A stretch of DNA of 64,000 nt. It comes from DAOMOP01 sp035444405. GTDB lineage: Bacteria; Pseudomonadota; Gammaproteobacteria; Burkholderiales; Rhodocyclaceae. The stretch spans positions 1 to 64,000 of the forward strand of contig DAOMOP010000002.1 in the NCBI GenBank assembly GCA_035444405.1. The letters are read 5' to 3'. The position numbers and the translations under genes are program-made. Below, in pieces: positions 33,656-42,617 of the stretch (within the stretch, counting starts at the first letter, position 1; each line of letters starts with the position of its first letter). Below the pieces are notes generated by a model, which was not told where the DNA came from, did not search any database, and saw only the letters and a program-made list of their open reading frames with translations.

Positions 33656-35116
33656 TCAACGAACATCGGCGCTACAGTTGCCCTTCGTCAACGCCGCGAG
33701 CTCGCCACGGCGAAGCTTGCCGGTTTCGGTGCGCGGAAACTCGCTGACCACATGCACTTCGGCCGGCCGCTGGTAGGTCGGCAAGCCGGTCATCGCGGCG
33801 GTCAGGGTCGCCTGCAGCTCGGCCTCGGTGCTCGCGGCCGCGGGCACGACGAACAGGTGCAGACAGGTGGTGTCCTCGCTGTCGGTGCCGCACGGCACGA
33901 TGCACGCCTCGCGCACATGGGGCTGCAGGCTCTCCTGCAGGCGGTTCTCGACCGCCACGGTGTCGACCCAGCGACCGAAGACTTTCAGCAGCTGGTCCGA
34001 ACGCCCGGCAAACGTCCATTGTCCCGGTTCGTCGGCCGGGCGGAACACGTCGCCGGGCGAGAACCCGTGCTCGCCGAAACGTGCGCTGTCGTGCAGGACC
34101 TCGCGCGAATAGCCCAGCGCCACGGCCGGATGCGAGAACCACAGGCGGACCGCGTTGTGCTCGCCCGCCGAATCGCCATCGACGTCGACCCGGGTCAGCG
34201 GCGTCGCCGCCACGCCTGCCATCTGTTCGCTGCGATACAGCATCAGCGACAGCGTCTCGGTCGTCCCGTAGCCATTCACCAGCGCGATGCCGGTATGTTC
34301 GCGCCAGGCCTCGGCGAGCGGCGGCGGACAGGCCTCGCCGGCCGAAACCGCGGCGCGGACGGACGGGAACGCCACGCCCGCCTCGACCATGCGCCGGTAC
34401 AGCGTCGGCACGCTGAAGAGCAGCGTCGGCGTGTGGCGCCGCACCAGCTCGGCCACATGCTCGGGATTGGGCCACTCCGGGTCGAGCACGACGGTCGCGC
34501 CGAGCCGCAGCCCCGCGAACAGCGCGTTGGCGAGCGGATAGGCGAAGAACAGCTTGGAGGTCGAGTAGAAGCGGTCCTGCGCGCTCGCACCGAGGATGTC
34601 ACGCGCGAACACGTGGGCATGGCGCACGGCGCGATGCGCATGGACGATGCCCTTGGGTTTGCCGGTAGTGCCCGACGAGTACAGCAGAAAGGCTGGTTCG
34701 TCGTCGCCGGCGGCGAACAGCGCGGCATCGGCCGCCGCCGCGTCGACCTGCGCACGCCAAGCCCCGCGTGCAATCGCCGCCGGTCCGCCGAATTCGTCGG
34801 CCACCTCGTCCTCGAGCAGCAGCGCCACCGCGCCCGAGTCGGTCACCAGGTCGCGCAGCTGCGCGACCGGCGCCTTCGAGCTCACCGCGATCGGCAGCGC
34901 ACCGGTCCATACGAGGCCGAGGAACGCCGCCACCCAGTCGATGCCGTCGCGCATCGCGATCACCACGCGCGCACCCGGCGTGACGCCGCGCGCATTCCAT
35001 ACGGACCCGGCACGCATCACGCGCGTACGCAGATCGCCGTAAGCAAGGCTGTCGTCGCCTTCGATCAGCGCAATGGCATCCGGCTCGCCGGCAAGCAACA
35101 GTTCCGCCGCGTTCAT
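33656..35116 (-). CDS. Benzoate-CoA-ligase-family acyl-CoA ligase
   Basis: A 486-residue AMP-forming enzyme. Core motifs: LLYSSGTTGKPKGIVHAH, VSAGEACPPPLAEAWRE, NGYGTTETLSLMLYRSEQ, GRSDQLLKVFGRWVD and the C-terminal catalytic lysine in PRTETGKLRRGEL. It matches benzoate/hydroxybenzoate-CoA ligases, activating an aromatic carboxylate to its CoA thioester with ATP. Start at 35116 (MNAAELLLAGEPD) aligns with where the family begins; it overlaps the stop of a small open frame. The exact substrate (benzoate, 3-hydroxybenzoate or another) is not resolved. A LysR gene is divergent, and a TRAP importer is downstream. Confidence 0.85.
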   Translation of the reverse strand: MNAAELLLAGEPDAIALIEGDDSLAYGDLRTRVMRAGSVWNARGVTPGARVVIAMRDGIDWVAAFLGLVWTGALPIAVSSKAPVAQLRDLVTDSGAVALLLEDEVADEFGGPAAIARGAWRAQVDAAAADAALFAAGDDEPAFLLYSSGTTGKPKGIVHAHRAVRHAHVFARDILGASAQDRFYSTSKLFFAYPLANALFAGLRLGATVVLDPEWPNPEHVAELVRRHTPTLLFSVPTLYRRMVEAGVAFPSVRAAVSAGEACPPPLAEAWREHTGIALVNGYGTTETLSLMLYRSEQMAGVAATPLTRVDVDGDSAGEHNAVRLWFSHPAVALGYSREVLHDSARFGEHGFSPGDVFRPADEPGQWTFAGRSDQLLKVFGRWVDTVAVENRLQESLQPHVREACIVPCGTDSEDTTCLHLFVVPAAASTEAELQATLTAAMTGLPTYQRPAEVHVVSEFPRTETGKLRRGELAALTKGNCSADVR

Positions 35117-35223
35117 GCCGCGCCCGCCCGCGTGCGCCTTGTCACAACCGACGACCTCGCGCGCGCGATCGCTCGCCCGCGATCGGCGGCACAGCCGGCA
35201 ATACTCATGGTCGGCGTCTCCAT
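35113..35223 (-). CDS. Possible 36-residue leader peptide overlapping the ligase start
   Basis: A short open frame starts METPTMSIAGCAADRGR behind AAGGAGGGTGA, the best ribosome site in the region, and ends in an ATGA overlap with the ligase start. The ligase's own start has only a weak site, so translation may be coupled to this peptide. No homologue is recognised; a mis-called ligase N-terminus is the alternative. Confidence 0.4.
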   Translation of the reverse strand: METPTMSIAGCAADRGRAIARARSSVVTRRTRAGAA

Positions 35224-35305
35224 TCACCCTCCTTATCGATTCATCAAACATTTTTGTTGTGGGGGCATTACACGCCCGCCCATCCGGCCGCACAATAGCA
35301 ATCCG

Positions 35306-35322
35306 CCGATTACCGTTATCGG
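35306..35322. promoter_or_regulatory. LysR-type operator between ligase and LysR gene
   Basis: CCGAT-TACCGTT-ATCGG, a 5-7-5 inverted repeat obeying the T-N11-A rule, 18 bases before the LysR gene start. Fits autorepression and control of the divergent ligase gene. Confidence 0.55.
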
Positions 35323-35340
35323 TTTTTAAAATAACGCGCG

Positions 35341-36330
35341 ATGAAGGAGTTCGATCTCAACCTGCTGCGGGTGCTGGTGGCCGTCTATGACGCGCGCAGC
35401 GTCAGCCGTGCCGCCCAGGCGCTCGGCGTCAGCCAGCCGACCGTCAGCACGGCGCTGGGCAAGCTGCGGCGCAGCTTCGGCGAGCCGCTGTTCGTGAAGA
35501 CCACCGCCGGCGTCTCTCCGACTGCGCGCACGCATGCGCTGGCCGCCAGCGCGCGCGAGGTGCTGAGCCAGATCGAAGCCGAGATGCTGTGCGAGGCGAC
35601 TTTCGAGCCCGCGACGACCTCGGGGACCTTCACGTTTGCGCTGTCCGACGTCGGCGAGATGGTGTTCCTGCCCAAGATCCTCGCCAGCGTACGGCGCCAG
35701 GCGCCCCGTGCCGGGGTGCGTTCGGTTGCGCTGTCGCCGCCCCAGATCGAGGAAGGGATGGAACGCGGCGACATCGACCTGGCGGTCGGCTACTTTCCGG
35801 ACCTCGACTCGGCGGCATTCCGCCAGCAGCACCTCTTCACCCACCGCTTCGTGTGCCTGCTGCGCGCCGACCATCCGCTGCGGGGCGACCGCCTGACGCT
35901 AGAGCAGTTCCTCGAGCTCGGCCACGCGGTGATCCGCGCCGAAGGCCGCAGCCAGGAGATCTTTGAGACCTACCTCGAGCGCCATCGCATCGAGCGGCGC
36001 ATCGTGCTGCGCACGCCCCATTTCATGAGCATTCCGACGGTGATCGGCCAGTCGGACCTGATCGTGACGCTGCCGCACGCGATCGGACACTACTTCTCGC
36101 GCATCGGCGCCAATGTGCGCATGGTCGAGCCGCCGCTCGCGCTGCCGCCGATTCCGCTGTTCCAGCACTGGCATCGCAGCTATCACCACGACCCGCGCAA
36201 CCGCTGGCTGCGCACGCTGGTCGCGATGCTGTTCAATGTGCGCAACGACGAGTGGCCATATCCGTTTGCGGATCGCAGCGGCGACCCGCCGTGTCCGGCG
36301 ATCGGGCGCGGCGTGTCGCCGACCGCATGA
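35341..36330 (+). CDS. LysR-family regulator
   Basis: A 329-residue LTTR. N-terminal winged helix: MKEFDLNLLRVLVAVYDARS, VSRAAQALGVSQPTVSTALGKLR, then a substrate-binding domain (TFTFALSDVGEMVFLPKILASVRRQAP). Its N-terminus and effector domain resemble regulators of aromatic acid pathways. It is divergent from the acyl-CoA ligase, so it likely controls ligase and TRAP genes with an aromatic co-inducer. The ATG lies in ATAACGCGCG with no obvious ribosome site, so expression may be low. Confidence 0.9.
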   Translation: MKEFDLNLLRVLVAVYDARSVSRAAQALGVSQPTVSTALGKLRRSFGEPLFVKTTAGVSPTARTHALAASAREVLSQIEAEMLCEATFEPATTSGTFTFALSDVGEMVFLPKILASVRRQAPRAGVRSVALSPPQIEEGMERGDIDLAVGYFPDLDSAAFRQQHLFTHRFVCLLRADHPLRGDRLTLEQFLELGHAVIRAEGRSQEIFETYLERHRIERRIVLRTPHFMSIPTVIGQSDLIVTLPHAIGHYFSRIGANVRMVEPPLALPPIPLFQHWHRSYHHDPRNRWLRTLVAMLFNVRNDEWPYPFADRSGDPPCPAIGRGVSPTA

Positions 36331-36430
36331 ACGCATCTCGCCGCCGGCCTCGCTCGCGGCCGATCGGCGCCCCGGATGCGATCGATGGGCGGACTCACCC
36401 GGATAGCGCCTGAGGCGCCGCCCGGGGGAG

Positions 36431-37345
36431 TCAACCGCCGCCCGATCCGCCTCCTTCCGATAGCAGCTCGAACACCAGCCCGCGCAGCCAGCGATTGCCC
36501 GGATCGTCGTGAAAGCGTGCATGCCAGTGCTGCTTGACGACGAACTCGGGCAGCGGAAACGGCAACCGAAAAATGCTGAATTCACCACGCCCGCGCAGTA
36601 GCTCGCCGAGTCGGCGCGGGATGGTCATCAGGAGATCGGTGCGCTCGACGACGAAGGCCGCCCCGAGAAAGTTCGGAATATCGAGCACGATGCGCCGGTC
36701 TATCCCCTGCTTCGCGATCTCCTGCTCGATGAGGAGGTGTCCGGTGCCGGCGATGCCGAACACGGCGTGATCCTCGGCCTCGAACTGCGCGCGCGTGAGA
36801 CCGCCGCGAATGCGCGGGTGATCGGCGCTCGCCAGGCACACGTACTGCTGGCGAAACAGTGCCTGCTGGTAGAAACCGGCCTCGAGGCTCGGGATGAAAC
36901 CGATCGCCAGGTCGGCCTCGCCCGCCTCGAGCATGCGCCCGGTGTCGTCGGATAGCGGTGCGATCTCGACGCGGATGTCCGGTGCCACCGTGCGCAGCCG
37001 ACGCCACAGACGTGGCAGCAGCACCAGATGCGTGATGTCGGTCATGCACAGCCGGAACGTGCGCCGCGAGCGTGCCGGATCGAAGGCGCTGCGGTGGCCG
37101 AGCGCCGCATCGAGCGCGTCGAGCGCGCTGCGGATCGGCCCGGCCAGCTCCTCGGCGAGCGGCGTCGGCGCCATCCCCGATGCGGTGCGTACGAACAGCG
37201 TGTCGCCGTAGTGCTCGCGCAGCCGGCCCAGCGCCACGCTGACCGCCGGCTGGCCGAGCTCGAGCGCCTCGGCGGCGCGGCTGACGCTGCGCGTCTTGTA
37301 GATCGCGTCGAACACCATCAGGTGACGCAGGTCGGGCGTGCTCAT
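36431..37345 (-). CDS. LysR-family regulator of the gentisate cluster
   Basis: A 304-residue LTTR: MSTPDLRHLMVFDAIYKTRSVSRAAEALELGQPAVSVALGRLR is its DNA-binding domain (start region 37345-37220), followed by RRTFRLCMTDITHLVLLPRLWRRL at the beginning of the effector domain. It is clearly related to the LysR protein at 35341 (similar N-terminus and effector start), pointing to duplication. ATG at 37345 is chosen; a GTG precedes it directly. Divergent from gentisate 1,2-dioxygenase, with a tandem TTCGAA operator candidate between. Confidence 0.9.
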   Translation of the reverse strand: MSTPDLRHLMVFDAIYKTRSVSRAAEALELGQPAVSVALGRLREHYGDTLFVRTASGMAPTPLAEELAGPIRSALDALDAALGHRSAFDPARSRRTFRLCMTDITHLVLLPRLWRRLRTVAPDIRVEIAPLSDDTGRMLEAGEADLAIGFIPSLEAGFYQQALFRQQYVCLASADHPRIRGGLTRAQFEAEDHAVFGIAGTGHLLIEQEIAKQGIDRRIVLDIPNFLGAAFVVERTDLLMTIPRRLGELLRGRGEFSIFRLPFPLPEFVVKQHWHARFHDDPGNRWLRGLVFELLSEGGGSGGG

Positions 37346-37356
37346 CACGCAGCTTT

Positions 37357-37370
37357 ATTCGAAATTCGAA
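37357..37370. promoter_or_regulatory. Tandem ATTCGAA repeat, LysR operator candidate
   Basis: ATTCGAAATTCGAA: two direct copies of ATTCGAA, each with a TTCGAA palindrome; T-N11-A is satisfied (37358 to 37370). It lies 12 bases upstream of the LysR start and 150 bases upstream of the gentisate operon. Confidence 0.55.
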
Positions 37371-37451
37371 ATCACATTATTCCATGCATTGTCTAGACCG
37401 AATACATCACGGCCGATACAGTGCGCGCATCACAACACAACACCGCCCGCC

Positions 37452-37465
37452 TTGAGGTGCATCAA
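37452..37465. promoter_or_regulatory. FNR/DNR-like box before gentisate 1,2-dioxygenase
   Basis: TTGAGGTGCATCAA, nine of ten half-site bases. Its centre would activate a start near 37500, but no -10 is there; AT-rich CAATATTTTTTG directly after the box is a better -10 area, so a regulator bound here could block the promoter. Chance occurrence is possible. Confidence 0.4.
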
Positions 37466-37518
37466 TATTTTTTGCGCCGGGCACGGGCGGCGACCGACCC
37501 GATGGAGGAATGGAAGCC

Positions 37519-38556
37519 ATGCAGGAACTCGGCACCCTCGAGGATTTGCCCAAGCCTTACCGCGAGGCGCTCACCGCCCGCAACCTGGTGCCGCTGTGGC
37601 CCAGCCTGCGCGCGGTATTGCCGCCGGGCAAGCCGGCACGCCGCACCGAGCCGGTGCACTGGCCGTTCGAAGACTTGCGCCCGCTGCTGATGCAGGCCGG
37701 CGAGCTCACCCCGATCGAGAAGGCCGAGCGCCGCGTGCTGGTGCTCGCGAACCCCGGCCACGGGATCGAAAAGATGCAGGCGAGCGCGTCGATCTACCTC
37801 GGCATGCAGCTCCTGCTGCCGGGCGAGTGGGCGCCCGCGCACCGCCACACCCCCAACGCCGTGCGCATGATCGTCGAGGGCGAAGGCGCATACACCACCG
37901 TCGATGGCGAAAAATGCCCGATGCGGCGCGGCGACCTGATCCTGACGCCGACGGGGCTGTGGCACGAGCACGGCCATGACGGCAGCGACCCCGTGGTGTG
38001 GCTCGACGTGCTCGACCTGCCGCTGGTGTATTACATGGAGGCGTCCTACGTCACCGAAGGCAAGGCGCAGACGGTCACCGCCGAGGCGACCGAGAGAGGC
38101 TACCTGCACGGCGGCGTCGTCCCCTCTCCCGTCTTCGCGCGTGCGGATCGACGCTACCCGATGCTGCGCTATCCGTGGGCCGAGGTGCGTGCCGCGCTCG
38201 TCGCACTCGCCGCCAGCCGCCCGGAGCTCGACGCGGTGCAGGTCGCCTACGTGAACCCGGAGACCGGCAGCGACTGCCAGGCGATCCTCGGCTTCTCGGC
38301 GCTGATGCTGCGCCCCGGCGAAACCCTGCGCCTGCCCGCGCGCTCGCCGGCGATGGTGTTCCACCAGATCGAAGGCGGCAGCGAGGTCGGCGTGGCCGGC
38401 AGCGTGTTCACGCTCGCCGAGGCCGACACCTGCTGCGCACCCGGCTACGAGCCGGTGACGCTGAAGAACCGCTCCACCGACACGCCGGCCTTCGTCTTCA
38501 TCGCCGACGAGACGCCGCTGCACAAGAAGCTCGGCGTCTACGAAGTGCGCGACTGA
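37519..38556 (+). CDS. gtdA: Gentisate 1,2-dioxygenase
   Basis: A 345-residue bicupin Fe(II) enzyme that opens the gentisate ring with O2 to give maleylpyruvate. N-terminal cupin: PAHRHTPNAVRMIVEGEGAY and LWHEHGHDG supply the iron-ligand histidines; the C-terminal cupin (LPARSPAMVFHQIEGGSEVGV) is the second barrel. Start at 37519 (MQELGTLEDLPKPYR) is favoured because GGAGG lies 10 bases before it; an ATG at 37510 is only one base from that site. First gene of an operon encoding 3-hydroxybenzoate degradation through gentisate. Confidence 0.93.
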   Translation: MQELGTLEDLPKPYREALTARNLVPLWPSLRAVLPPGKPARRTEPVHWPFEDLRPLLMQAGELTPIEKAERRVLVLANPGHGIEKMQASASIYLGMQLLLPGEWAPAHRHTPNAVRMIVEGEGAYTTVDGEKCPMRRGDLILTPTGLWHEHGHDGSDPVVWLDVLDLPLVYYMEASYVTEGKAQTVTAEATERGYLHGGVVPSPVFARADRRYPMLRYPWAEVRAALVALAASRPELDAVQVAYVNPETGSDCQAILGFSALMLRPGETLRLPARSPAMVFHQIEGGSEVGVAGSVFTLAEADTCCAPGYEPVTLKNRSTDTPAFVFIADETPLHKKLGVYEVRD

Positions 38557-38585
38557 TCCCCCAACCCCACGCAGAGAGAAAACCC

Positions 38586-39296
38586 ATGACCCAGGCCACT
38601 TACCTGTGGAACCCGCCGCCGGTGCATTCGCTGCCGGTGCGCGGCAGCGACGCCCGCTATCCGGTCAATCGCATCTTCTGCGTCGGCCGCAACTACCACG
38701 CCCATGCGGTCGAGATGGGCGTGCCGGTCGACAAGGCCAATGCGCGGCCGTTCTATTTCACCAAGGCCGCCTCGACGCTGGTCGAATCCGGCGCGACCGT
38801 CCCCTACCCGACCGGCACCGCGAACTACCACCACGAAATGGAGCTCGTCGTCGCGATCGGTGCGTCCGGTTTCCGCGTCGCCGAAGCGGACGCCCCGCAT
38901 CTCATCTACGGCTATGCCGCCGGCCTCGACATGACGCGCCGCGACCTGCAGCTCGTCGCCCGCGAGCAGGGCCGCCCGTGGGACCTCGGCAAGGACTTCG
39001 AGCGCTCCGCGGTGTGCGGCGACGTCGTGCCGGCTGGCGAGCTCGGCGTGCTGACGCGCGGCGCGATCCGCCTCGAGGTCAATGGCCAGACGCGCCAGTC
39101 GGCCGACCTCGCGCAGCTGATCTGGAGCATCCCGGAGCTGATCGCCGACCTGTCGAAGTTCTACCACCTCGAGCCCGGCGACCTGATCTTCACCGGCACG
39201 CCGGAAGGCGTCGGCGCGGTCAAGCCGGGTGACCGCCTGACCGGCCACATCGAGCGCGTCGGCGAGATTGCGCTGACCATCGGCGCGCCCGAATGA
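38586..39296 (+). CDS. Fumarylpyruvate hydrolase (FAH family)
   Basis: A 236-residue FAA-hydrolase-fold enzyme. RIFCVGRNYHAHAVEMG, HHEMELVVAIG (metal-binding Glu) and FTGTPEGVGAVKPGDRL are family motifs. It hydrolyses fumarylpyruvate to fumarate and pyruvate in the gentisate pathway, after the isomerase encoded two genes downstream. A GAGAGAAAACCC site precedes the ATG. 29-base gap after gentisate dioxygenase; the next gene starts 62 bases on. Confidence 0.88.
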   Translation: MTQATYLWNPPPVHSLPVRGSDARYPVNRIFCVGRNYHAHAVEMGVPVDKANARPFYFTKAASTLVESGATVPYPTGTANYHHEMELVVAIGASGFRVAEADAPHLIYGYAAGLDMTRRDLQLVAREQGRPWDLGKDFERSAVCGDVVPAGELGVLTRGAIRLEVNGQTRQSADLAQLIWSIPELIADLSKFYHLEPGDLIFTGTPEGVGAVKPGDRLTGHIERVGEIALTIGAPE

Positions 39297-39358
39297 ACCG
39301 CGCGGGCGGCGCGGCGTCTTGGCCCGCTGCCCGGTCGCAAGCCCAGGAGGAGACAGAC

Positions 39359-40552
39359 ATGACACAGCAACTTCCCGTGATCGTCGCCGGCGGCGGCATC
39401 GGCGGACTGGCGGCCGCGCTGGCATTGGTGCGCCGCGGCTTCTCGGTCAAGGTGCTCGAGCAGGCGCCCGAAATCGGCGAGATCGGCGCCGGCATCCAGC
39501 TCGGCCCCAACGCCTTTCACGCCTTCGACGCGCTCGGCGTCGGCGACAAGGCGCGCGCTCGCGCGGTGTATACCGACTACATGGTGATGCACGACGCGAT
39601 CGACGCGACGCTCATCGGCCGCATCGAAACGGGCGAAGCCTTCCGCAGGCGCTTCGGCAACCCCTACGCGGTGATCCACCGCGTCGACGTGCATCTGTCG
39701 CTGCTCGAGGGCGCGCAGGAGACCGGCCGCGTCGAGTTCCTGACCTCGACCCGCGTCGAGCGCGTCGAGCAGGACGCCCAAGGCGTCACCGTCCATGACC
39801 AGCACGGCAACGCCCACCGGGGTGTCGCGCTGATCGGCGCCGACGGCGTGAAGTCGGTGGTGCGCGAGCAGTTCGTCGGCGACCCGGCCCGCGTCACCGG
39901 CCACGTGGTGTACCGCGCCGTCGTCGACAAGCAGGACTTCCCCGCGGACCTGCAGTGGAACGCCGCCAGCCTGTGGGCGGGGCCGAACTGCCACCTCGTG
40001 CATTACCCGCTGCGCGGCGGCGAGCAGTACAACGTCGTGGTGACCTTCCACAGCCGCGAGCCGGAGGAATGGGGCGTCACCGAAGGCAGCAAGGAGGAGG
40101 TGCAGAGCTACTTCCAGGGCATCTGCCCGCGCGCGCGCCAGCTGATCGAGCTGCCCAGGAGCTGGAAGCGCTGGGCCACCGCCGACCGCGAGCCGATCGC
40201 GCAATGGACCTTCGGCCGCGCGACGCTGCTCGGCGACGCTGCCCACCCGACCACCCAGTACATGGCGCAAGGCGCCTGCATGGCGATGGAAGACGCGGTG
40301 ACGCTCGGCGAGGCGCTGCGCGTGCATGACAACGACTTCGGCAAGGCCTTCGAGCTGTACCAGCGTTCGCGCGTCGCGCGCACCGCGCGCATCGTGCTGT
40401 CGTCGCGCGAGATGGGTCGCCTCTACCACGCCAAGGGTGTCGAGCGCCTGGTGCGCAACGACTTGTGGAAGGGCCGCTCGCAGGAGCGCTTCTACGACGC
40501 GATGGCGTGGCTGTACGGCTGGAACGCCGACAACTGCCTCGCGCGGGACTGA
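39359..40552 (+). CDS. FAD-dependent 3-hydroxybenzoate 6-hydroxylase
   Basis: A 397-residue class-A flavoprotein monooxygenase. FAD-binding IVAGGGIGGLAAALALVRRG, GADGVKSVVR (DG motif) and GDAAHPTTQYMAQGACMAMEDA (second FAD/ribityl motif). In this operon it most likely hydroxylates 3-hydroxybenzoate to gentisate with NADH and O2; a salicylate 5-hydroxylase role is less likely because those are multicomponent. AGGAGGA precedes the ATG at 39359. The ATG upstream at 39293 has no ribosome site. Followed 14 bases later by the isomerase. Confidence 0.88.
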   Translation: MTQQLPVIVAGGGIGGLAAALALVRRGFSVKVLEQAPEIGEIGAGIQLGPNAFHAFDALGVGDKARARAVYTDYMVMHDAIDATLIGRIETGEAFRRRFGNPYAVIHRVDVHLSLLEGAQETGRVEFLTSTRVERVEQDAQGVTVHDQHGNAHRGVALIGADGVKSVVREQFVGDPARVTGHVVYRAVVDKQDFPADLQWNAASLWAGPNCHLVHYPLRGGEQYNVVVTFHSREPEEWGVTEGSKEEVQSYFQGICPRARQLIELPRSWKRWATADREPIAQWTFGRATLLGDAAHPTTQYMAQGACMAMEDAVTLGEALRVHDNDFGKAFELYQRSRVARTARIVLSSREMGRLYHAKGVERLVRNDLWKGRSQERFYDAMAWLYGWNADNCLARD

Positions 40553-40566
40553 GCGGGAGCACGCCG

Positions 40567-41256
40567 ATGAAGCTCTACAACTTCTTCCGCAGCGGCACTT
40601 CGCACCGGCTGCGCATCGCGCTGAACCTGAAGGGCATCGCCTACGAGTACGTGCCGGTCGACCTGCGCACCGAGGCGCACCTCGGTGCCGCCTTCCGCGC
40701 GGTCAATCCGCAGGCGCTGGTGCCGGCGCTGGTCGACGGCGACGCGACGCTGATCCAGTCGCCGGCGATCATCGAGTGGCTCGAGGAGCGCCATCCGACG
40801 CCGCCGCTGCTGCCGGCCGATCCGATGGACCGCGCGCGCGTGCGCGCGCTCGCGGCGATCGTCGGCTGCGACATCCACCCGGTGAACAACCGCCGCATCC
40901 TCGAGTACCTGCGCAAGTCCTTCGGCTGCGACGAGGAGGCGGTGCGGGTGTGGTGCGAGACGTGGATCCGCGCCGGCTTCGATGCGCTCGAGGCCTTGCT
41001 CGCGGCCGACCGCAAGCGCGGCGACTTCTGCTTCGGCGACGCACCGACGCTCGCCGACGTGTATCTCGTGCCGCAGGTCGAGAGCGCGCGCCGTTTCGAG
41101 GTCGATTTGTCGCCCTACCCTCGCATCGTCGCCGTCGACCGCGCGTGCGCCGAGCTCGAGGCGTTCCGGCGTGCCGCACCGGCGCTGCAGCCCGACGCGC
41201 CGGGCCAGACCACGCATCCCGGCGCCACCCCATCAAACCCGCGATCGAAGGCATGA
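40567..41256 (+). CDS. maiA: Maleylpyruvate / maleylacetoacetate isomerase (zeta-class GST)
   Basis: A 229-residue glutathione-S-transferase-fold enzyme. RSGTSHRLRIALNLKGIAYEYVPVDL is the zeta-class N-terminus, with ALVPALVDGDATLIQSPAIIEWLEE for glutathione binding. In gentisate catabolism it converts maleylpyruvate to fumarylpyruvate with glutathione. It starts 14 bases after the hydroxylase and is followed by a TRAP transporter set. Calling it the pyruvate rather than acetoacetate form rests on operon context. Confidence 0.88.
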   Translation: MKLYNFFRSGTSHRLRIALNLKGIAYEYVPVDLRTEAHLGAAFRAVNPQALVPALVDGDATLIQSPAIIEWLEERHPTPPLLPADPMDRARVRALAAIVGCDIHPVNNRRILEYLRKSFGCDEEAVRVWCETWIRAGFDALEALLAADRKRGDFCFGDAPTLADVYLVPQVESARRFEVDLSPYPRIVAVDRACAELEAFRRAAPALQPDAPGQTTHPGATPSNPRSKA

Positions 41257-41448
41257 CGAGTGCCGCCATCGGACCAACGGACACGCCGGACCACCCATTG
41301 GCTCGCCGGTGTCGAGTGAGCGAACGATTCGATGACGGTGCGAGCCGCACCGCACGCCATCGCCAACCCGAACCCTGACCCGACCCCAAGCAACACGACA
41401 ACGAGGGCAACGCCGCCAGGCACGCGCCCGATTCCCCCAGGAGACACC

Positions 41449-42429
41449 ATGAAAACCCGCATTCTCAAGCTTGTGAAAATTGCCTCGGCCACCGCACTCG
41501 TCGCACTGGGCGCCGCAACCGCCTCGGCGCAGATGCTGCGCCTCGGCCACATCACGCCGCCGAGCCACGTCTGGCACCAGGTCTCGGAGAAGATTGCCAG
41601 CGAGCTCGAGACCGCCTCGGGCGGCAAGATGAAGGTCGCGGTGAGCCCGCTGCAACGGCTCGGCAACGAGGCGCAGATGATCAACATGATGCAGTCGGGC
41701 GCGATCCAGTTCGGCGTGTTCACCGCCGCCGGGCTGTCGAACCGCGAGCAGGCCTTCCTCGGCTGGTCGCTGCCCTATGTGTTCCGCGACATCGAGCATG
41801 CCGCCCAGGCCGCCGTCACGCCGGCGGCGCGTGAGATGCTCGCCCGCCTCGAGGCGCACGGCATGGTCGGGCTCGGCTACGTGTTCGCCGGCATGCGCCA
41901 CGTGCTGTCGGTCGAGCCGGTCGGCGCGCCGGGCGATCTCGCCAGCAAGAAGGTGCGCGCGTTCCCGAACCCGGTCTACAACGACTGGTGGTCCGCGCTC
42001 GGTGCCGCGCCGACCGCGCTGCCGTTGTCCGAGGTCGCGCCGGCGCTGACGACCCGCCTTCTCGATGCGGTCGACATCGACCTCGATGCGCTGGTCGGGC
42101 TGCAGTTCCACCAGCAGGCGCCGAACCTGACGCTGACCCACCACATGGCTTTCCCGGCGGCGATCGTCGTCTCGAAGCGCTGGTGGGATGCACGCAGCGA
42201 CGCCGAGCGCGACATGATCCGCAAGGTCGTCGCCGACGCCGAGGCATGGGGCTTCGCGCTCGCCGCGCAGACCGACCGCAGCAATCTCGACAGGGCCAAG
42301 GCCGACGGCGCCAAGGTCGTCGACGCCGATGTCGCCGCATTCGAGCAGGCGGCCGCGGCGATCCGCGACAAGTACCTCGCGCTCGATCCGCTGATCGCCG
42401 ACTTCCACGCCCAGGCCACCGGGCTTTGA
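41449..42429 (+). CDS. dctP: TRAP transporter periplasmic substrate-binding protein
   Basis: A 326-residue exported protein. Signal peptide MKTRILKLVKIASATALVAL, cut near ASAQM. VRAFPNPVYNDWWSALGAAPT carries the family's carboxylate-contact region; LTLTHHMAFPAAIVVSKRWWD is typical. CAGGAGACACC precedes the ATG at 41449; the in-frame ATG at 41332 would add a tail without signal character. In the gentisate operon the likely cargo is 3-hydroxybenzoate or gentisate. Its permease genes follow. Confidence 0.9.
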   Translation: MKTRILKLVKIASATALVALGAATASAQMLRLGHITPPSHVWHQVSEKIASELETASGGKMKVAVSPLQRLGNEAQMINMMQSGAIQFGVFTAAGLSNREQAFLGWSLPYVFRDIEHAAQAAVTPAAREMLARLEAHGMVGLGYVFAGMRHVLSVEPVGAPGDLASKKVRAFPNPVYNDWWSALGAAPTALPLSEVAPALTTRLLDAVDIDLDALVGLQFHQQAPNLTLTHHMAFPAAIVVSKRWWDARSDAERDMIRKVVADAEAWGFALAAQTDRSNLDRAKADGAKVVDADVAAFEQAAAAIRDKYLALDPLIADFHAQATGL

Positions 42430-42617
42430 TCGCGCCGCGGCACGCGGTGGCGCGGACGGATCGCGCGCTTGCCGCCCGCGCCGCGAACCGAAACCCGTAA
42501 CGCCGAGCGTGCGGGCGGCGCAGTCGCCGCGCGTCGCCCGCGCCCCCCTGCCCGAACATGCCCCGACCGCAGCGCCGCGCATGCGCCCGGCCGCGTCGGA
42601 GCGGGAGTAACGCTTTC

